Below, one piece after another: positions 24,767 to 34,199 of a DNA stretch of 64,000 bases. This DNA comes from JAKPQD01 sp029572965 (GTDB taxonomy: Bacteria; Bacteroidota; Bacteroidia; Bacteroidales; DTGW01). The notes beneath the pieces were generated by a model. The model made no database searches. It was not told the origin of the DNA and saw only the letters and a list, made by a program, of their open reading frames with translations. How positions within the stretch are numbered: the first letter of the stretch is position 1; each line of letters begins with the position of its first letter. A program made the position numbers and the translations under genes. Location of the stretch: NCBI GenBank assembly GCA_035374585.1, contig DAOSPF010000005.1:14748-78747 (forward strand), written 5' to 3'.

Positions 24767-27700
24767 TTACTTCTTTATTATCAAAATACTTGTAGTGCCA
24801 GAACTACTGCTTGCCTTAAGTATATATGAACCAGCAGGCAAATTTGAGCCATTATATGTAACAATTTTATTGGCTGCAGAAATCTTATTGGCGACATTAT
24901 CAACTCTTCTGCCAGACAAGTCAAACAAATCAAAGCTGTACGTGCCGTCATTTATACCTTCCAGCACAATATTTATCTGGTTGTCAAATGGCATAGGATA
25001 AACCTTCAACCCCATAGTACTTGTTGTTTCTATTTCAGAACCTTTTGTCACTATTACTTCTTCGCAATACTGGGTTGAATCTCCCGTTATCGGGTCTTCT
25101 ACTGTATAGCAGACATTGTATGTCCCAGGAGCAGCATATTCGTGAGTTGGAGAGGTTGTGGTTGAGTCGGTCTGGCCATCGCCAAAGTCCCATTTTAGCT
25201 TGGCCTGATCGCCCAATCCTGCCCCAATAAAGTCAACAGGGTAACCACCTGCTTTAAGGGCAATATTTTGTGGTTTGGTTATAAATACCACTCTCATTCC
25301 TCCCGGATTTCCTACATTTATGAGTTTGTAAGCTTCATCAGAACAGGTAGAAGACAGACTCGTTACTTTTAGCGATACCAGATAATCGCCTGCTTTACTA
25401 TATGTGTTTTTCGGATTTAACAGTGTAGAAGAGTTGCCATCTCCAAAACCCCAATAGTATCTGTCGGGAATCCCTGATGAACGGTTGATAAACTGGGTAG
25501 TATAGGTTTCATTATCCACAATGTAATTGAAATTAGCCTCACAAATACTTCTCATCGGAAATGAAGATACTTTCTTACACGCAGTATTGGTAATATTTTT
25601 ATTGTTGATAACAGTCAAACATACATTGAACAACCCTTCAGTTTTATATAAATGTGTTGGGTTTTCTTTTGTACTTTTTGTGTTATCTCCAAAATTCCAG
25701 ATATACCCTTTGAGGTTTCCTTTAGAACGATTGATAAACACCACGCCGGTATCGGATGGTAAAAAAGTAAAGTTAGCAAAGCAGTCATCATTGCTGGCTC
25801 CGGCTTGTATCACTTCTTTTACTTTATCCGCACAAAGGGTTACAGGGTTTAATACGGTGTGCAATATAGTATAATAGCCTTTTGCAGGAACTGTTATAAT
25901 AGGGTTAGCTTCATTACTAAAGCTCCCATCACTCATTTCCCAAAGATGCTTTAATAATGGCCTGTTGTAATTGCTATAAAGACTTACCGTATTTTTTGAG
26001 GTATCGGCAAAATAGCTAAACGCAGCACTGCAACTGTCTCCAATTGTAACAATCTTTGTTACCATATCTTTGCAGCTCATATCTGCATTGGCAGCAATAA
26101 GACTTACTTTGTAAACACCATTATTGACGTATGTTTTAACCGGATTGGGTTCTTCGGAATAAGTCCCATCATCAAATGCCCAAAAGTACTTATTACCTTT
26201 TGAAGTATTGGTAAATGCCACTTGTTTCAGCAGCGGTTTTACGGTAAATGTAAAAGCTGCTTCACAACTAACCGTCCCTACAGTAACACGTTCCGTGTAT
26301 GTGTCTAAACATTCTGTTTCGCTGTTATATACGGTAAGGCTAACATTGTATGTACCTGTCTTAAACTTGTGCATTGGATTTTGCATTTGAGTTACCATAT
26401 TATCGCCAAAATTCCAGTAGTATATTTCTCCTCCTGTTGATGTATTAACAAAACGAACAGTGTCTTTGCTTATAGTGTAAGTAAAACCNNNNNNNNNNNN
26501 NNNNNNNNNNNNNNNNNNNNNNNNNNNNNNNNNNNNNNNNNNNNNNNNNNNNNNNNNNNNNNNNNNNNNNNNNNNNNNNNNNNNNNNNACATTTACAGTC
26601 CACACCGCAGAATCATTTGTTGTTCGGACTGAATAATAAACAGGATTATTAAAATCATTTTTAGTAAACCCTGCGTATTGTTGTATGCCGTTTACGTATG
26701 CGTTAGCGCCACTTGAAAGCGCAAAAGATGCTATCAAGTTTCCAAGAGGGACGTCTTTATCCACAAAACAGGTTATTTTTTTATTAACAGAGTCTATCTT
26801 GGTGGTACCTACTTGGTTTGGCAATGTAAAAGATAAAATACTTATCCCCTCTTTCTTAGTATAATTCTTTATATACCAGGTAACTTTGCTACTGTCCATG
26901 GCCCTCACCTCAAATGAGTCGGGGAAAGAATATACATAAATGCTATATTCCTGCTTACTCCCTCCTTTCCATATTTCGGCCCCATCAGATACTTTAACAT
27001 ACAACATATTAACATTAGTGTTTGACGAAACATTTAGCCAAATGGTACGGTTAGGTTTGTCAAGCATATAATCACCATACATACCGTTAACCGAAATTAC
27101 CTCTTTTTCCGACGAAGCAGGTATTTCTTTGATAGTAAACGACTTGAGCTTTTCCCCAAAATAGAAGTAGATTATTTCTCCTTTTTTGCACCGTTTGGCA
27201 TATTTACTTTCGGGTGATATGTAATAGTATTTTGAAGATGTGGACGGACAACCATTTAGTTCATATAAATAGTTATATTTCGAATCGACCCCGGAAAGCT
27301 CAACTGCATTATCACTAACACATTTATAAGCAAACACAGCATTTATCGGCCAAACACCCGAATTAACACCTGCTGTTGCAATTATAGGTTTTGCGCATGA
27401 AACCCCAAGTGTTGGAATAACCCGGGTTACTTCAATATAATATTTATTTTCAGTACCATCTTCAGCAACTACCCTTACGCTGTCTTTGGCAATAGAATCA
27501 GAATCATTGTCAAAATACAGGTACATATACTTTAAATCGTCAGTACCACTAAGTTTATCTGATGAGGCACGAGGTGAAATGTTGCACCTTGCTGTTAGTG
27601 AAACATTTTTACTCCATTCTACTTTTGCAGTAATTTTTTTATTAGCATTGTCAATAGTAGCAATGCCTATTTGGACAGATTCAATGAAAAATTGGGTAAA

Positions 27701-29410
27701 AATCTTTGCTGTAGAAGCAAGGCTGTATTTTCTGACTTGCAATGTCCATGACTGAGAATTCCCGACTTTGTCAATAACTGTAATGGTAGTGTCTGATTCT
27801 TTTGTAAAAGAAATATAACTTCCCGATACTAATGTTTCATTGGCCAATATCGCCTTTGAACCATTTACAAGACTAAAGTCAACTGTTATCCCGGAAGAGA
27901 AAGATTCATCGTAAGGAAATGTAGCTTTTACAATGTGGTTATTGTAATCAATAACCATATCTGCATCCTTCCCATTATAGTCAGCCGATTTGAACGTGAG
28001 AAAATCGGTAGTATTGTAAAATTTCGCAAACCACGAGAACGTGTCAACTGGGTTGTCCCAATGCAGATAAACGCTGTCATCTTTCTTGACATAAATGGCA
28101 TCATTTAGGGTTTCTAAAGGAAAATATTCAGAAGCCGAAGCATGTCTTTTATCTGAGTAAAAAGACACTAAGTTACCTTCAGCTTTTCTGTATGGATGTA
28201 TTATTTGCAAAACACCATTCTTTTCTGCCTTATATGCATAATTGACACTTGGGTTGTCTTTGAGTTTTGTCAGGTTCAATTTATTTAGTGTAAAAGGGGT
28301 TATATTATTTGAAAACAAAGACAAAGGCTTTGTTTTTTCAGCATTTTCCAATGAAAGCGCAACCTTATTATTATCACCAAAGCATCCTATTGCAAAAACA
28401 TATGTATTATTTGCAACTGCATTAAAAACAAAAGGTTCGCCTATTGTTGGTTCCCAAACTTCTACATTTGTAACTACAGACCAGCTCCAAATATTCGAGG
28501 TTTCAACGCTTATTTGGTATTTGCCGCTAATCGTTGGTGTAAATGAAAAAAAACTAAAGAAATCACTTTCATAATAGTTTAGCAAAGGATATACTCCTTT
28601 CCCGACATTTATTGCCTGTGGCGAACGGGCATCCACACCATTGGCAAGACGTGCTTTGTTAAAAGTCAAAAACAATTGCCATTGGGGGCTTGTATTATAA
28701 TCGTCCATTATTTTAATATAAATAGCATCGCCAGCTTTGCCATTTACTTTGAGCTGACTAAAATCAGCAGAAGCCGAATAATTGAAACTACCAAGGTTTA
28801 GCAAATTTGCATCAGAAAAATTCTCATTATCGTTCCAAAAATCAGAACTATACGCTGGCTTAGCTTTGTAAGCATATATGTATTGCGAAGAACTGCGCAC
28901 TGTAATTGACCCGTTTTCCGGGAATACATATTTACACCATTTAGCTTTGTAATTACCCGAAGAAATAATGTTTTTGCCTTCATAAATATTAAAAGGATTT
29001 TCAAAACTTTCTCCTTTTTCCGAATACATCGTATCTACTTCAAGTTTCCAAACAATACGATTCACATAATCATTACTAAAAGCAAAATAGAATGTATCTT
29101 TTTCATTTCCTGTTATTATATTAAACCCATCAGGCGTGGTATTCATACGTTTAACAGTTGTAAAAGGCTTAACAGAACGATTTTTATATACTGTCAAACT
29201 AGAGTAATATCCAGATTGTACATAATATCGCAAAGAATAATTGTTGGCCGGAACCGGAATTTTGTAAAGAGTTATGCCTGTATTTGAGAAAGAATTCTCA
29301 CCAACAATGGCAGGGATGGCATCATTAAAATCAAAAGACAGGCTCTGGGCTTGCATCTTATATAAAAATACAGTGCAAAGCATCATCAAAACGGCTATAA
29401 TTTTTTTCAT
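24767..29410 (-). CDS. Giant secreted PKD-repeat protein with T9SS type A sorting domain (contains assembly gap)
   Basis: The frame spans 1547 codons including 100 unknown bases, so the true length is uncertain. It has an N-terminal signal peptide (MKKIIAVLMMLCTVFLYKMQAQ) and a long beta-rich region with cadherin-like/Ig-like repeats ending in W-x-V/I. At least six PKD domains follow the gap (WNFGD, WAFDDG, WEMSDG, WNFGD, WGFGDG, WDFGDG). The C-terminal type IX sorting domain (KVYPMPFDNQINI to LIIKK) indicates export through the outer membrane and attachment to the surface. It is probably an adhesin or structural surface protein; no catalytic domain is seen. Single gene with its own promoter. 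Confidence 0.88.
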   Translation of the reverse strand: MKKIIAVLMMLCTVFLYKMQAQSLSFDFNDAIPAIVGENSFSNTGITLYKIPVPANNYSLRYYVQSGYYSSLTVYKNRSVKPFTTVKRMNTTPDGFNIITGNEKDTFYFAFSNDYVNRIVWKLEVDTMYSEKGESFENPFNIYEGKNIISSGNYKAKWCKYVFPENGSITVRSSSQYIYAYKAKPAYSSDFWNDNENFSDANLLNLGSFNYSASADFSQLKVNGKAGDAIYIKIMDDYNTSPQWQLFLTFNKARLANGVDARSPQAINVGKGVYPLLNYYESDFFSFFSFTPTISGKYQISVETSNIWSWSVVTNVEVWEPTIGEPFVFNAVANNTYVFAIGCFGDNNKVALSLENAEKTKPLSLFSNNITPFTLNKLNLTKLKDNPSVNYAYKAEKNGVLQIIHPYRKAEGNLVSFYSDKRHASASEYFPLETLNDAIYVKKDDSVYLHWDNPVDTFSWFAKFYNTTDFLTFKSADYNGKDADMVIDYNNHIVKATFPYDESFSSGITVDFSLVNGSKAILANETLVSGSYISFTKESDTTITVIDKVGNSQSWTLQVRKYSLASTAKIFTQFFIESVQIGIATIDNANKKITAKVEWSKNVSLTARCNISPRASSDKLSGTDDLKYMYLYFDNDSDSIAKDSVRVVAEDGTENKYYIEVTRVIPTLGVSCAKPIIATAGVNSGVWPINAVFAYKCVSDNAVELSGVDSKYNYLYELNGCPSTSSKYYYISPESKYAKRCKKGEIIYFYFGEKLKSFTIKEIPASSEKEVISVNGMYGDYMLDKPNRTIWLNVSSNTNVNMLYVKVSDGAEIWKGGSKQEYSIYVYSFPDSFEVRAMDSSKVTWYIKNYTKKEGISILSFTLPNQVGTTKIDSVNKKITCFVDKDVPLGNLIASFALSSGANAYVNGIQQYAGFTKNDFNNPVYYSVRTTNDSAVWTVNXXXXXXXXXXXXXXXXXXXXXXXXXXXXXXXXXXGFTYTISKDTVRFVNTSTGGEIYYWNFGDNMVTQMQNPMHKFKTGTYNVSLTVYNSETECLDTYTERVTVGTVSCEAAFTFTVKPLLKQVAFTNTSKGNKYFWAFDDGTYSEEPNPVKTYVNNGVYKVSLIAANADMSCKDMVTKIVTIGDSCSAAFSYFADTSKNTVSLYSNYNRPLLKHLWEMSDGSFSNEANPIITVPAKGYYTILHTVLNPVTLCADKVKEVIQAGASNDDCFANFTFLPSDTGVVFINRSKGNLKGYIWNFGDNTKSTKENPTHLYKTEGLFNVCLTVINNKNITNTACKKVSSFPMRSICEANFNYIVDNETYTTQFINRSSGIPDRYYWGFGDGNSSTLLNPKNTYSKAGDYLVSLKVTSLSSTCSDEAYKLINVGNPGGMRVVFITKPQNIALKAGGYPVDFIGAGLGDQAKLKWDFGDGQTDSTTTSPTHEYAAPGTYNVCYTVEDPITGDSTQYCEEVIVTKGSEIETTSTMGLKVYPMPFDNQINIVLEGINDGTYSFDLFDLSGRRVDNVANKISAANKIVTYNGSNLPAGSYILKASSSSGTTSILIIKK
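26489..26588. other. Assembly gap of 100 N
   Basis: Exactly 100 unknown bases inside the PKD-repeat gene. 100 is a common placeholder length, so the real size is unknown. Both flanks are open in the same frame at this spacing. Collapse of near-identical PKD repeats is a likely cause. Confidence 0.95.
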
Positions 29411-29437
29411 AATGAAATAGATTAAATGTTATACTAT

Positions 29438-29445
29438 CAAAGATA
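29438..29445 (-). promoter_or_regulatory. -7 promoter box of the giant PKD protein gene
   Basis: TATCTTTG on the minus strand fits TAnnTTTG and lies about 28 nt upstream of the ATG. Confidence 0.5.
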
Positions 29446-29510
29446 CAAAAAAGAATACCTAAGTGGTTTTATAGAAATGTTTTTTTTCTGCCAACATTAA
29501 AAAAAAATAT

Positions 29511-29518
29511 TACTTTTG
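29511..29518 (+). promoter_or_regulatory. -7 promoter box of the SRP RNA gene
   Basis: TACTTTTG fits TAnnTTTG and ends about 4 nt before the 5' strand of the SRP RNA closing stem, consistent with transcription starting at the RNA 5' end. Confidence 0.65.
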
Positions 29519-29521
29519 CGC

Positions 29522-29620
29522 AGGGTAAGTCTTATACGACCAGCTCCCACTGAACTCCCCCAGGATCGGAAGGTAGCAAGGGTAGGTGGTTGTAGCGGTG
29601 CGATATAAGGGGCTTACCCT
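29522..29620 (+). ncRNA. ffs: Small signal recognition particle RNA (4.5S RNA)
   Basis: AGGGTAAG at the 5' end pairs with CTTACCCT at the 3' end. The apical domain IV carries the conserved CCCCCAGG, a GGAA tetraloop closed by C-G, and AGCAAGGGTA, which form the asymmetric Ffh-binding loop. The length of about 99 nt matches small bacterial SRP RNA without an Alu domain. A T-run (29620-29628) directly after the closing stem acts as terminator. It works with Ffh and FtsY in cotranslational membrane targeting. Confidence 0.93.
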
Positions 29621-29634
29621 TTTTTTTGTATTTT

Positions 29635-29666
29635 TTTGTGTTTATTTAAATAATTTTCTACTTTTG
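29635..29666 (+). promoter_or_regulatory. Promoter of the ilv leader and operon
   Basis: TTTG at 29635-29638 and TACTTTTG at 29659-29666 are separated by 20 bp, fitting the Bacteroidota -33/-7 pattern. The leader ATG follows 20 nt after the -7 box. Confidence 0.7.
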
Positions 29667-29685
29667 TACTTATAAAAATCAGACA

Positions 29686-29748
29686 ATGAAATTAAGTAGT
29701 ATTATTCTCGTGGTCGTTGTGGTCCTTTTCGCAAATCGAACAAGGTGA
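29686..29748 (+). CDS. ilvL: Branched-chain amino acid operon leader peptide
   Basis: A 20-residue frame, MKLSSIILVVVVVLFANRTR, starts at the ATG 29686 and ends with TGA at 29746-29748. It holds nine consecutive branched-chain codons (Ile-Ile-Leu-Val5-Leu), the hallmark of ilv attenuation leaders. It is placed between a good promoter and a terminator in front of ilvD. Translation speed through the Val/Ile/Leu codons should sense charged tRNA levels. Confidence 0.9.
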   Translation: MKLSSIILVVVVVLFANRTR

Positions 29749-29795
29749 GGATAATATTGTTATAATATGAACAAATAAAGAAAACCCTTCTCACC
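29744..29795 (+). promoter_or_regulatory. Candidate antiterminator of the ilv leader
   Basis: GGTGAG at 29744-29749, overlapping the leader stop codon, is complementary to CTCACC at 29790-29795 in the 5' arm and loop of the terminator. Its pairing would compete with the terminator when a ribosome stalls upstream on the Val codons. Only 6 bp, so the exact structure is tentative. Confidence 0.55.
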
Positions 29796-29815
29796 GCAAT
29801 GAGAGGGGTTTTTTG
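29781..29815 (+). terminator. Attenuator terminator before ilvD
   Basis: AAAACCCTTCTCA pairs with TGAGAGGGGTTTT (13 bp, one G-U pair) around a 6-nt loop and ends in a T-run. It lies 33 nt after the leader peptide stop and 125 nt before ilvD, so it must be read through for operon expression. Confidence 0.88.
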
Positions 29816-29940
29816 TTATAAAGAAATTTTAAAATTAAAATTTAGATAAACAAATGAAACACCCATGATTCTGCAAATCGCAAACACGATGATATTTTAT
29901 TGTGGGTGTTACATCATTCCATTAAAATTAAAAAATAAAT

Positions 29941-31770
29941 ATGATGAAAAACAAATTACGCAGTCACACAACCACACAAGGCCGATTAATGGCAGGGGCA
30001 CGCAGTTTATGGAGAGCAAACGGAATGACCGAGCAACAAATGGGCAAGCCGGTTATTGCCATTGTTAATTCCTTTACACAATTTGTTCCAGGCCACGTTC
30101 ACCTGCACGAAATTGGCCAGGAAATAAAAAAAATGATAGAAGCAGAAGGATTCTTTGCTGCAGAGTTTAACACTATTGCCATTGATGATGGTATAGCCAT
30201 GGGGCACGACGGGATGTTATACTCGCTGCCTTCGCGCGACCTTATAGCCGATAGTGTTGAATACATGGTTAATGCCCACAAAGTTGACGCTATTTTGTGT
30301 ATCAGCAACTGCGACAAAATCACCCCGGGTATGCTAATGGCTGCCATGCGTTTAAATATCCCGGCAGTTTTTGTATCAGGCGGGCCAATGGAAGCAGGCG
30401 TTGTTCGTGACAAAAAGATGGACCTCGTAGATGCCATGGTTATGGGAGCTGATGATACCATAGCCGATGACTATCTGGATGAAGTTGAAAAGAATGCTTG
30501 TCCTACCTGTGGTTCATGCTCTGGTATGTTTACCGCCAATTCAATGAACTGCCTCAACGAAGCTATAGGCATGGGACTTGCAGGCAATGGCACTATCGTT
30601 GCTACCCATAAAAACCGCACAAAACTTTTTGAAAAAGCTGCCAAACGTATTGTAGAAATAACCAAAGCATACTATTATGACGGGGACGATTCTGTCCTTC
30701 CCCGCAATATAGCTACCAAAGCTGCATTCAACAATGCCATGGCGGTAGATATTGCCATGGGAGGTTCTACAAACACTGTACTTCACCTGTTAGCTATTGC
30801 AAAGGAAGCAGAAGTTGACTTTTCTATGAAAGACATAGATGCCCTTTCACGTAAAGTACCAGTATTATGTAAAGTAGCCCCAAGCTCTCATTATCACCTT
30901 GAAGATGTAAACCGTGCCGGCGGGATACTCGGTATCATGGCCGAACTAAGCCGTGCTAACCTTATTGACACTACGGTTAAACGCATTGACGGGCTTACAT
31001 TAGCTCAAGCTATTGATAAATATGACATTTTGAGTAAAAACGTAACTGAAGAAGCATTAGATATTTATAAAAGTGGCCCTGCAGGCATCCGCAACCTGAC
31101 CATGGGATCACAAGGATATATGTATAAAGAACTTGATAAAGACCGTACTCAGGGTTGCATCAGGGATATAGCTCATGCTTATTTCCCCGATGGCGGACTG
31201 GCTGTTTTATACGGCAATATTGCAGAAAAAGGTTGTATTGTAAAAACAGCCGGAGTTGACCCTTCCATCTTCAAATTCAGTGGAAAAGCAAGAGTTTTTG
31301 AAAGTCAGGAAGATGCTTGTGATGGCATTTTAAAAGATGTTCAGGCCGGCGATGTGGTGATTATCCGTTACGAAGGGCCTAAAGGAGGCCCGGGTATGCA
31401 GGAAATGCTTTACCCAACATCTTATATCAAATCTCGCCACCTTGGGAAGGAATGTGCTTTGATTACCGATGGCCGTTTTTCAGGCGGGACATCAGGCCTG
31501 TCGATAGGCCACGTTTCTCCCGAAGCAGCTGCAGGCGGTGCAATTGCGCTTCTTCGTGATGGGGACAAAATTGAAATTGACATTCCTGCAAGAAAAATCA
31601 ATGTAGTAGTTTCAGAAGAAGAATTGAAATCACGCCGTGCCCAGGAAGAAAAACGTGGGAAAGAAGCTTATACTCCTGCAAAACGCAAACGCAATATTTC
31701 TAAAGCATTGAAAGTATATGCCAGCATGGTTTCAAGTGCCGACACCGGCGCTTTCAGGATTATTGAATAA
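29941..31770 (+). CDS. ilvD: Dihydroxy-acid dehydratase IlvD
   Basis: 609 residues, the long IlvD form. Iron-sulfur cysteine motifs are visible in ISNCDKITPGM and CPTCGSCSGMFTANSMNC. The C-terminal swivel domain has GPKGGPGMQEML and LITDGRFSGGTSGLSIGHVSPEAA. It converts dihydroxyisovalerate and dihydroxymethylvalerate to the 2-keto acids of Val/Leu and Ile. It is the first enzyme gene after the attenuator. Two adjacent ATG codons (29941, 29944) are possible starts. Confidence 0.97.
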   Translation: MMKNKLRSHTTTQGRLMAGARSLWRANGMTEQQMGKPVIAIVNSFTQFVPGHVHLHEIGQEIKKMIEAEGFFAAEFNTIAIDDGIAMGHDGMLYSLPSRDLIADSVEYMVNAHKVDAILCISNCDKITPGMLMAAMRLNIPAVFVSGGPMEAGVVRDKKMDLVDAMVMGADDTIADDYLDEVEKNACPTCGSCSGMFTANSMNCLNEAIGMGLAGNGTIVATHKNRTKLFEKAAKRIVEITKAYYYDGDDSVLPRNIATKAAFNNAMAVDIAMGGSTNTVLHLLAIAKEAEVDFSMKDIDALSRKVPVLCKVAPSSHYHLEDVNRAGGILGIMAELSRANLIDTTVKRIDGLTLAQAIDKYDILSKNVTEEALDIYKSGPAGIRNLTMGSQGYMYKELDKDRTQGCIRDIAHAYFPDGGLAVLYGNIAEKGCIVKTAGVDPSIFKFSGKARVFESQEDACDGILKDVQAGDVVIIRYEGPKGGPGMQEMLYPTSYIKSRHLGKECALITDGRFSGGTSGLSIGHVSPEAAAGGAIALLRDGDKIEIDIPARKINVVVSEEELKSRRAQEEKRGKEAYTPAKRKRNISKALKVYASMVSSADTGAFRIIE

Positions 31771-31797
31771 GTAATAAAGTTTAAAGGTTTTGAAAAT

Positions 31798-33507
31798 ATG
31801 AATAAAGAAATAAAAAAGATAACTGGTTCTGAAGCGATAGTATTGTCGTTATTAGAAGAAGGTACCGAAATTATGTTTGGCTACCCCGGCGGGGCTATTA
31901 TGCCGGTTTATGATGCCATGTATAACTATCAGGACAAGCTACATCACGTTTTGACCCGCCACGAACAAGGGGCTATTCATGCAGCCCAAGGCTATGCAAG
32001 AGTTACCGGTAAAGTTGGAGTATGCATGGCTACTTCCGGCCCGGGGGCTACCAATCTTGTTACCGGTCTAGCTGATGCCATGATAGACAGTACCCCAATA
32101 ATTGCTATCACTGGTCAGGTTGGAGCACACCTGCTTGGGACTGATGCATTCCAGGAAACAGATGTCGTAGGTATCTCTATGCCAGTTACTAAATGGAACA
32201 TTCAGGTTACTAAGCCTGAAGATATTGCCCCGGCTATTGCAAAAGCTTTTTATATAGCACGTACCGGTCGTCCAGGGCCTGTACTTGTTGATATAACTAA
32301 GAATGCGCAATTTGGAATGTGTGAGTTTTCCTATGAAAAATGTAACTATATACGCAGTTACGTCCCTCGTCCTACTATTGACGAACATAAGTTGACCGAA
32401 GCTGCCAAACTTATCAATGCGGCTCAAAAACCAATGGTATTAGTTGGACAAGGAGTAATTTTGGGTAACGCCGAAGATGATTTTAAAGCTTTTATACAAA
32501 AATCAGGTATTCCATTTGCCTGGACTATATTGGGGGCAAGTGTAATGCCGGTTGACCATCCTCTCAATGTAGGAATGCTTGGTATGCATGGCAATTACGG
32601 CCCCAATATTAAGCAAAACGAGTGCGATTTGCTTATTGCTATTGGCATGCGCTTTGACGACCGGGTTACCGGGGATCTTAGCCGATATGCCAAGCAGGCC
32701 AAAGTTATCCACATGGATATAGACCCTTCTGAAATAAACAAGAATGTAAAGGCTACGGTAGCTATCCTGGGCAATGTAAAAGAAACCTTGCCATTATTGA
32801 CCCGTCTAATTGAGAAAAAAGAGCACACTTCATGGCGAGCAGAATTTGATGCATGCATGAAAGTTGAACAGGAAAAAGTCATCAAGCATGATTTATTTCC
32901 CGAAAAACAAGGATTGACTATGGGCGAAGTTTTGCGCCGCGTTAATGAGCGTACCGATGGTGATGCTATTCTGGTTACAGATGTAGGCCAACATCAAATG
33001 ATTGGTTCGAGATATTTTAAGTATAAAAATAAAAGAAGCTTCATAACTTCAGGCGGATTAGGCACTATGGGCTTTGGTTTGCCAGCAGCAATGGGAGCTA
33101 AAATGGGTGCTCCCGACAAACAAGTTATACTAATGGTAGGTGATGGCGGCATCCAAATGACCATTCAGGAGCTGGGCACAATCAAGCAAACGGAAATTCC
33201 CGTTAAGATTATCTTACTGAACAACAACTTCCTTGGTATGGTGCGCCAATGGCAGGAATTGTTTTTTGACAAACGCTATTCAATGACCAAGCTTATCAAT
33301 CCCGATTTTCAAAAAATTGCAGAAGCTTATGACCTGAACCATAGCAAGGTTACATCTCGAGACCTCTTAGATAAAGCCATTGAAGAGATGTTAGCTTCAG
33401 ACAAAGCATATTTGCTTGAAGTTGTTGTTGAAAAAGAAGACAACGTATTTCCAATGGTCCCGACAGGGGCATCGGTAAGTGAAGTACTACTCGAAGCTGC
33501 AAAGTAA
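31798..33507 (+). CDS. ilvB: Acetolactate synthase large subunit IlvB
   Basis: 569 residues, a thiamine diphosphate enzyme. The catalytic Glu56 is in RHEQGAIHAAQGYAR. The central FAD/DHS-like domain is around 190-330, and the TPP motif reads GDGGIQMTIQELGT followed by LLNNNFLGMVRQW. It condenses pyruvate to acetolactate or with 2-ketobutyrate to acetohydroxybutyrate. It starts 27 nt after ilvD and is followed by its regulatory subunit. Confidence 0.97.
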   Translation: MNKEIKKITGSEAIVLSLLEEGTEIMFGYPGGAIMPVYDAMYNYQDKLHHVLTRHEQGAIHAAQGYARVTGKVGVCMATSGPGATNLVTGLADAMIDSTPIIAITGQVGAHLLGTDAFQETDVVGISMPVTKWNIQVTKPEDIAPAIAKAFYIARTGRPGPVLVDITKNAQFGMCEFSYEKCNYIRSYVPRPTIDEHKLTEAAKLINAAQKPMVLVGQGVILGNAEDDFKAFIQKSGIPFAWTILGASVMPVDHPLNVGMLGMHGNYGPNIKQNECDLLIAIGMRFDDRVTGDLSRYAKQAKVIHMDIDPSEINKNVKATVAILGNVKETLPLLTRLIEKKEHTSWRAEFDACMKVEQEKVIKHDLFPEKQGLTMGEVLRRVNERTDGDAILVTDVGQHQMIGSRYFKYKNKRSFITSGGLGTMGFGLPAAMGAKMGAPDKQVILMVGDGGIQMTIQELGTIKQTEIPVKIILLNNNFLGMVRQWQELFFDKRYSMTKLINPDFQKIAEAYDLNHSKVTSRDLLDKAIEEMLASDKAYLLEVVVEKEDNVFPMVPTGASVSEVLLEAAK

Positions 33508-33569
33508 TATTAATAGTGTTAATCAAACTTTCGATTGAAGTAATCGGACGAAGGATAAATAAAAAAAAC

Positions 33570-34112
33570 ATGAATACAGTAGAACAATATACCATCATTG
33601 CTTTTTCGGAAAATGCCATTGGTTTGCTAAACCGCATAACCATCATTTTCACGAGAAGGAACGTAAATATCGAGAGCCTCACGGTTTCTGAGTCTTCTCT
33701 ACATGGGATCCACAAATTTACCATAGTGGTAAATACCACTGCGGCCCAGGTTGAGAAAGTGGTAAAGCAAATAGAGAAACAGGTAGAAGTATTAAAAGCT
33801 TTCTTTTTTACAAAGAATGAAATTATTTTCCAGGAAATAGCTTTGTATAAAGTGCCAACAGAAGAGTTGTTGCGTAGCAATATGATAGAAACTATTGTCC
33901 GCGAAAATAATGCCCGCATTATGGAAGTCACGCAAGACTATACCGTTATTGAAAAAACGGGCCACGAATACGAAACCAGCAAGCTCTTTGCCGAGCTCAA
34001 TAAATTCGGGGTAAAACAGTTTACACGTTCGGGCCGAATTGCCGTAACCCGCTCTAATGTTGAGCTTCTTACAGCATTTCTTAATGAACGCGAGAGCAGC
34101 AGGCTTTCTTAA
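33570..34112 (+). CDS. ilvN: Acetolactate synthase small (regulatory) subunit IlvN
   Basis: 180 residues from the ATG at 33570 (MNTVEQYTIIAFSENAIGLL). A longer frame from GTG at 33516 would add a non-family extension. The N-terminal ACT domain (about 6-80) with FSENAIGLLNRITIIFTRRNVNIESL binds valine for feedback inhibition. The C-terminal domain (90-180) activates IlvB. It is the last gene of ilvD-ilvB-ilvN here; ilvC and leu genes are not in the window. Confidence 0.95.
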   Translation: MNTVEQYTIIAFSENAIGLLNRITIIFTRRNVNIESLTVSESSLHGIHKFTIVVNTTAAQVEKVVKQIEKQVEVLKAFFFTKNEIIFQEIALYKVPTEELLRSNMIETIVRENNARIMEVTQDYTVIEKTGHEYETSKLFAELNKFGVKQFTRSGRIAVTRSNVELLTAFLNERESSRLS

Positions 34113-34141
34113 TTGAAAGTAACAAGTTTTTACATAGCCAA

Positions 34142-34172
34142 AGCCTTCCAGGTTTTAAAAACCTGGAAGGCC
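34142..34172 (+). terminator. Perfect palindrome after ilvN (probable terminator or dispersed repeat)
   Basis: GCCTTCCAGGTTTT and AAACCTGGAAGGC give a long perfect inverted repeat with almost no loop. T-rich sequence follows only loosely. It could end the ilv transcript; palindromes of this AACCTGGAAGG type are often scattered between genes in Bacteroidota. Confidence 0.6.
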
Positions 34173-34199
34173 TGATATTGTTGTTTTAATTAATCAAAT

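Noticed and set aside
33350..33931. Antisense open frame of 193 codons over ilvB/ilvN
   Set aside because: It lies entirely opposite two confident genes and has no recognisable motif; it is a coding shadow.
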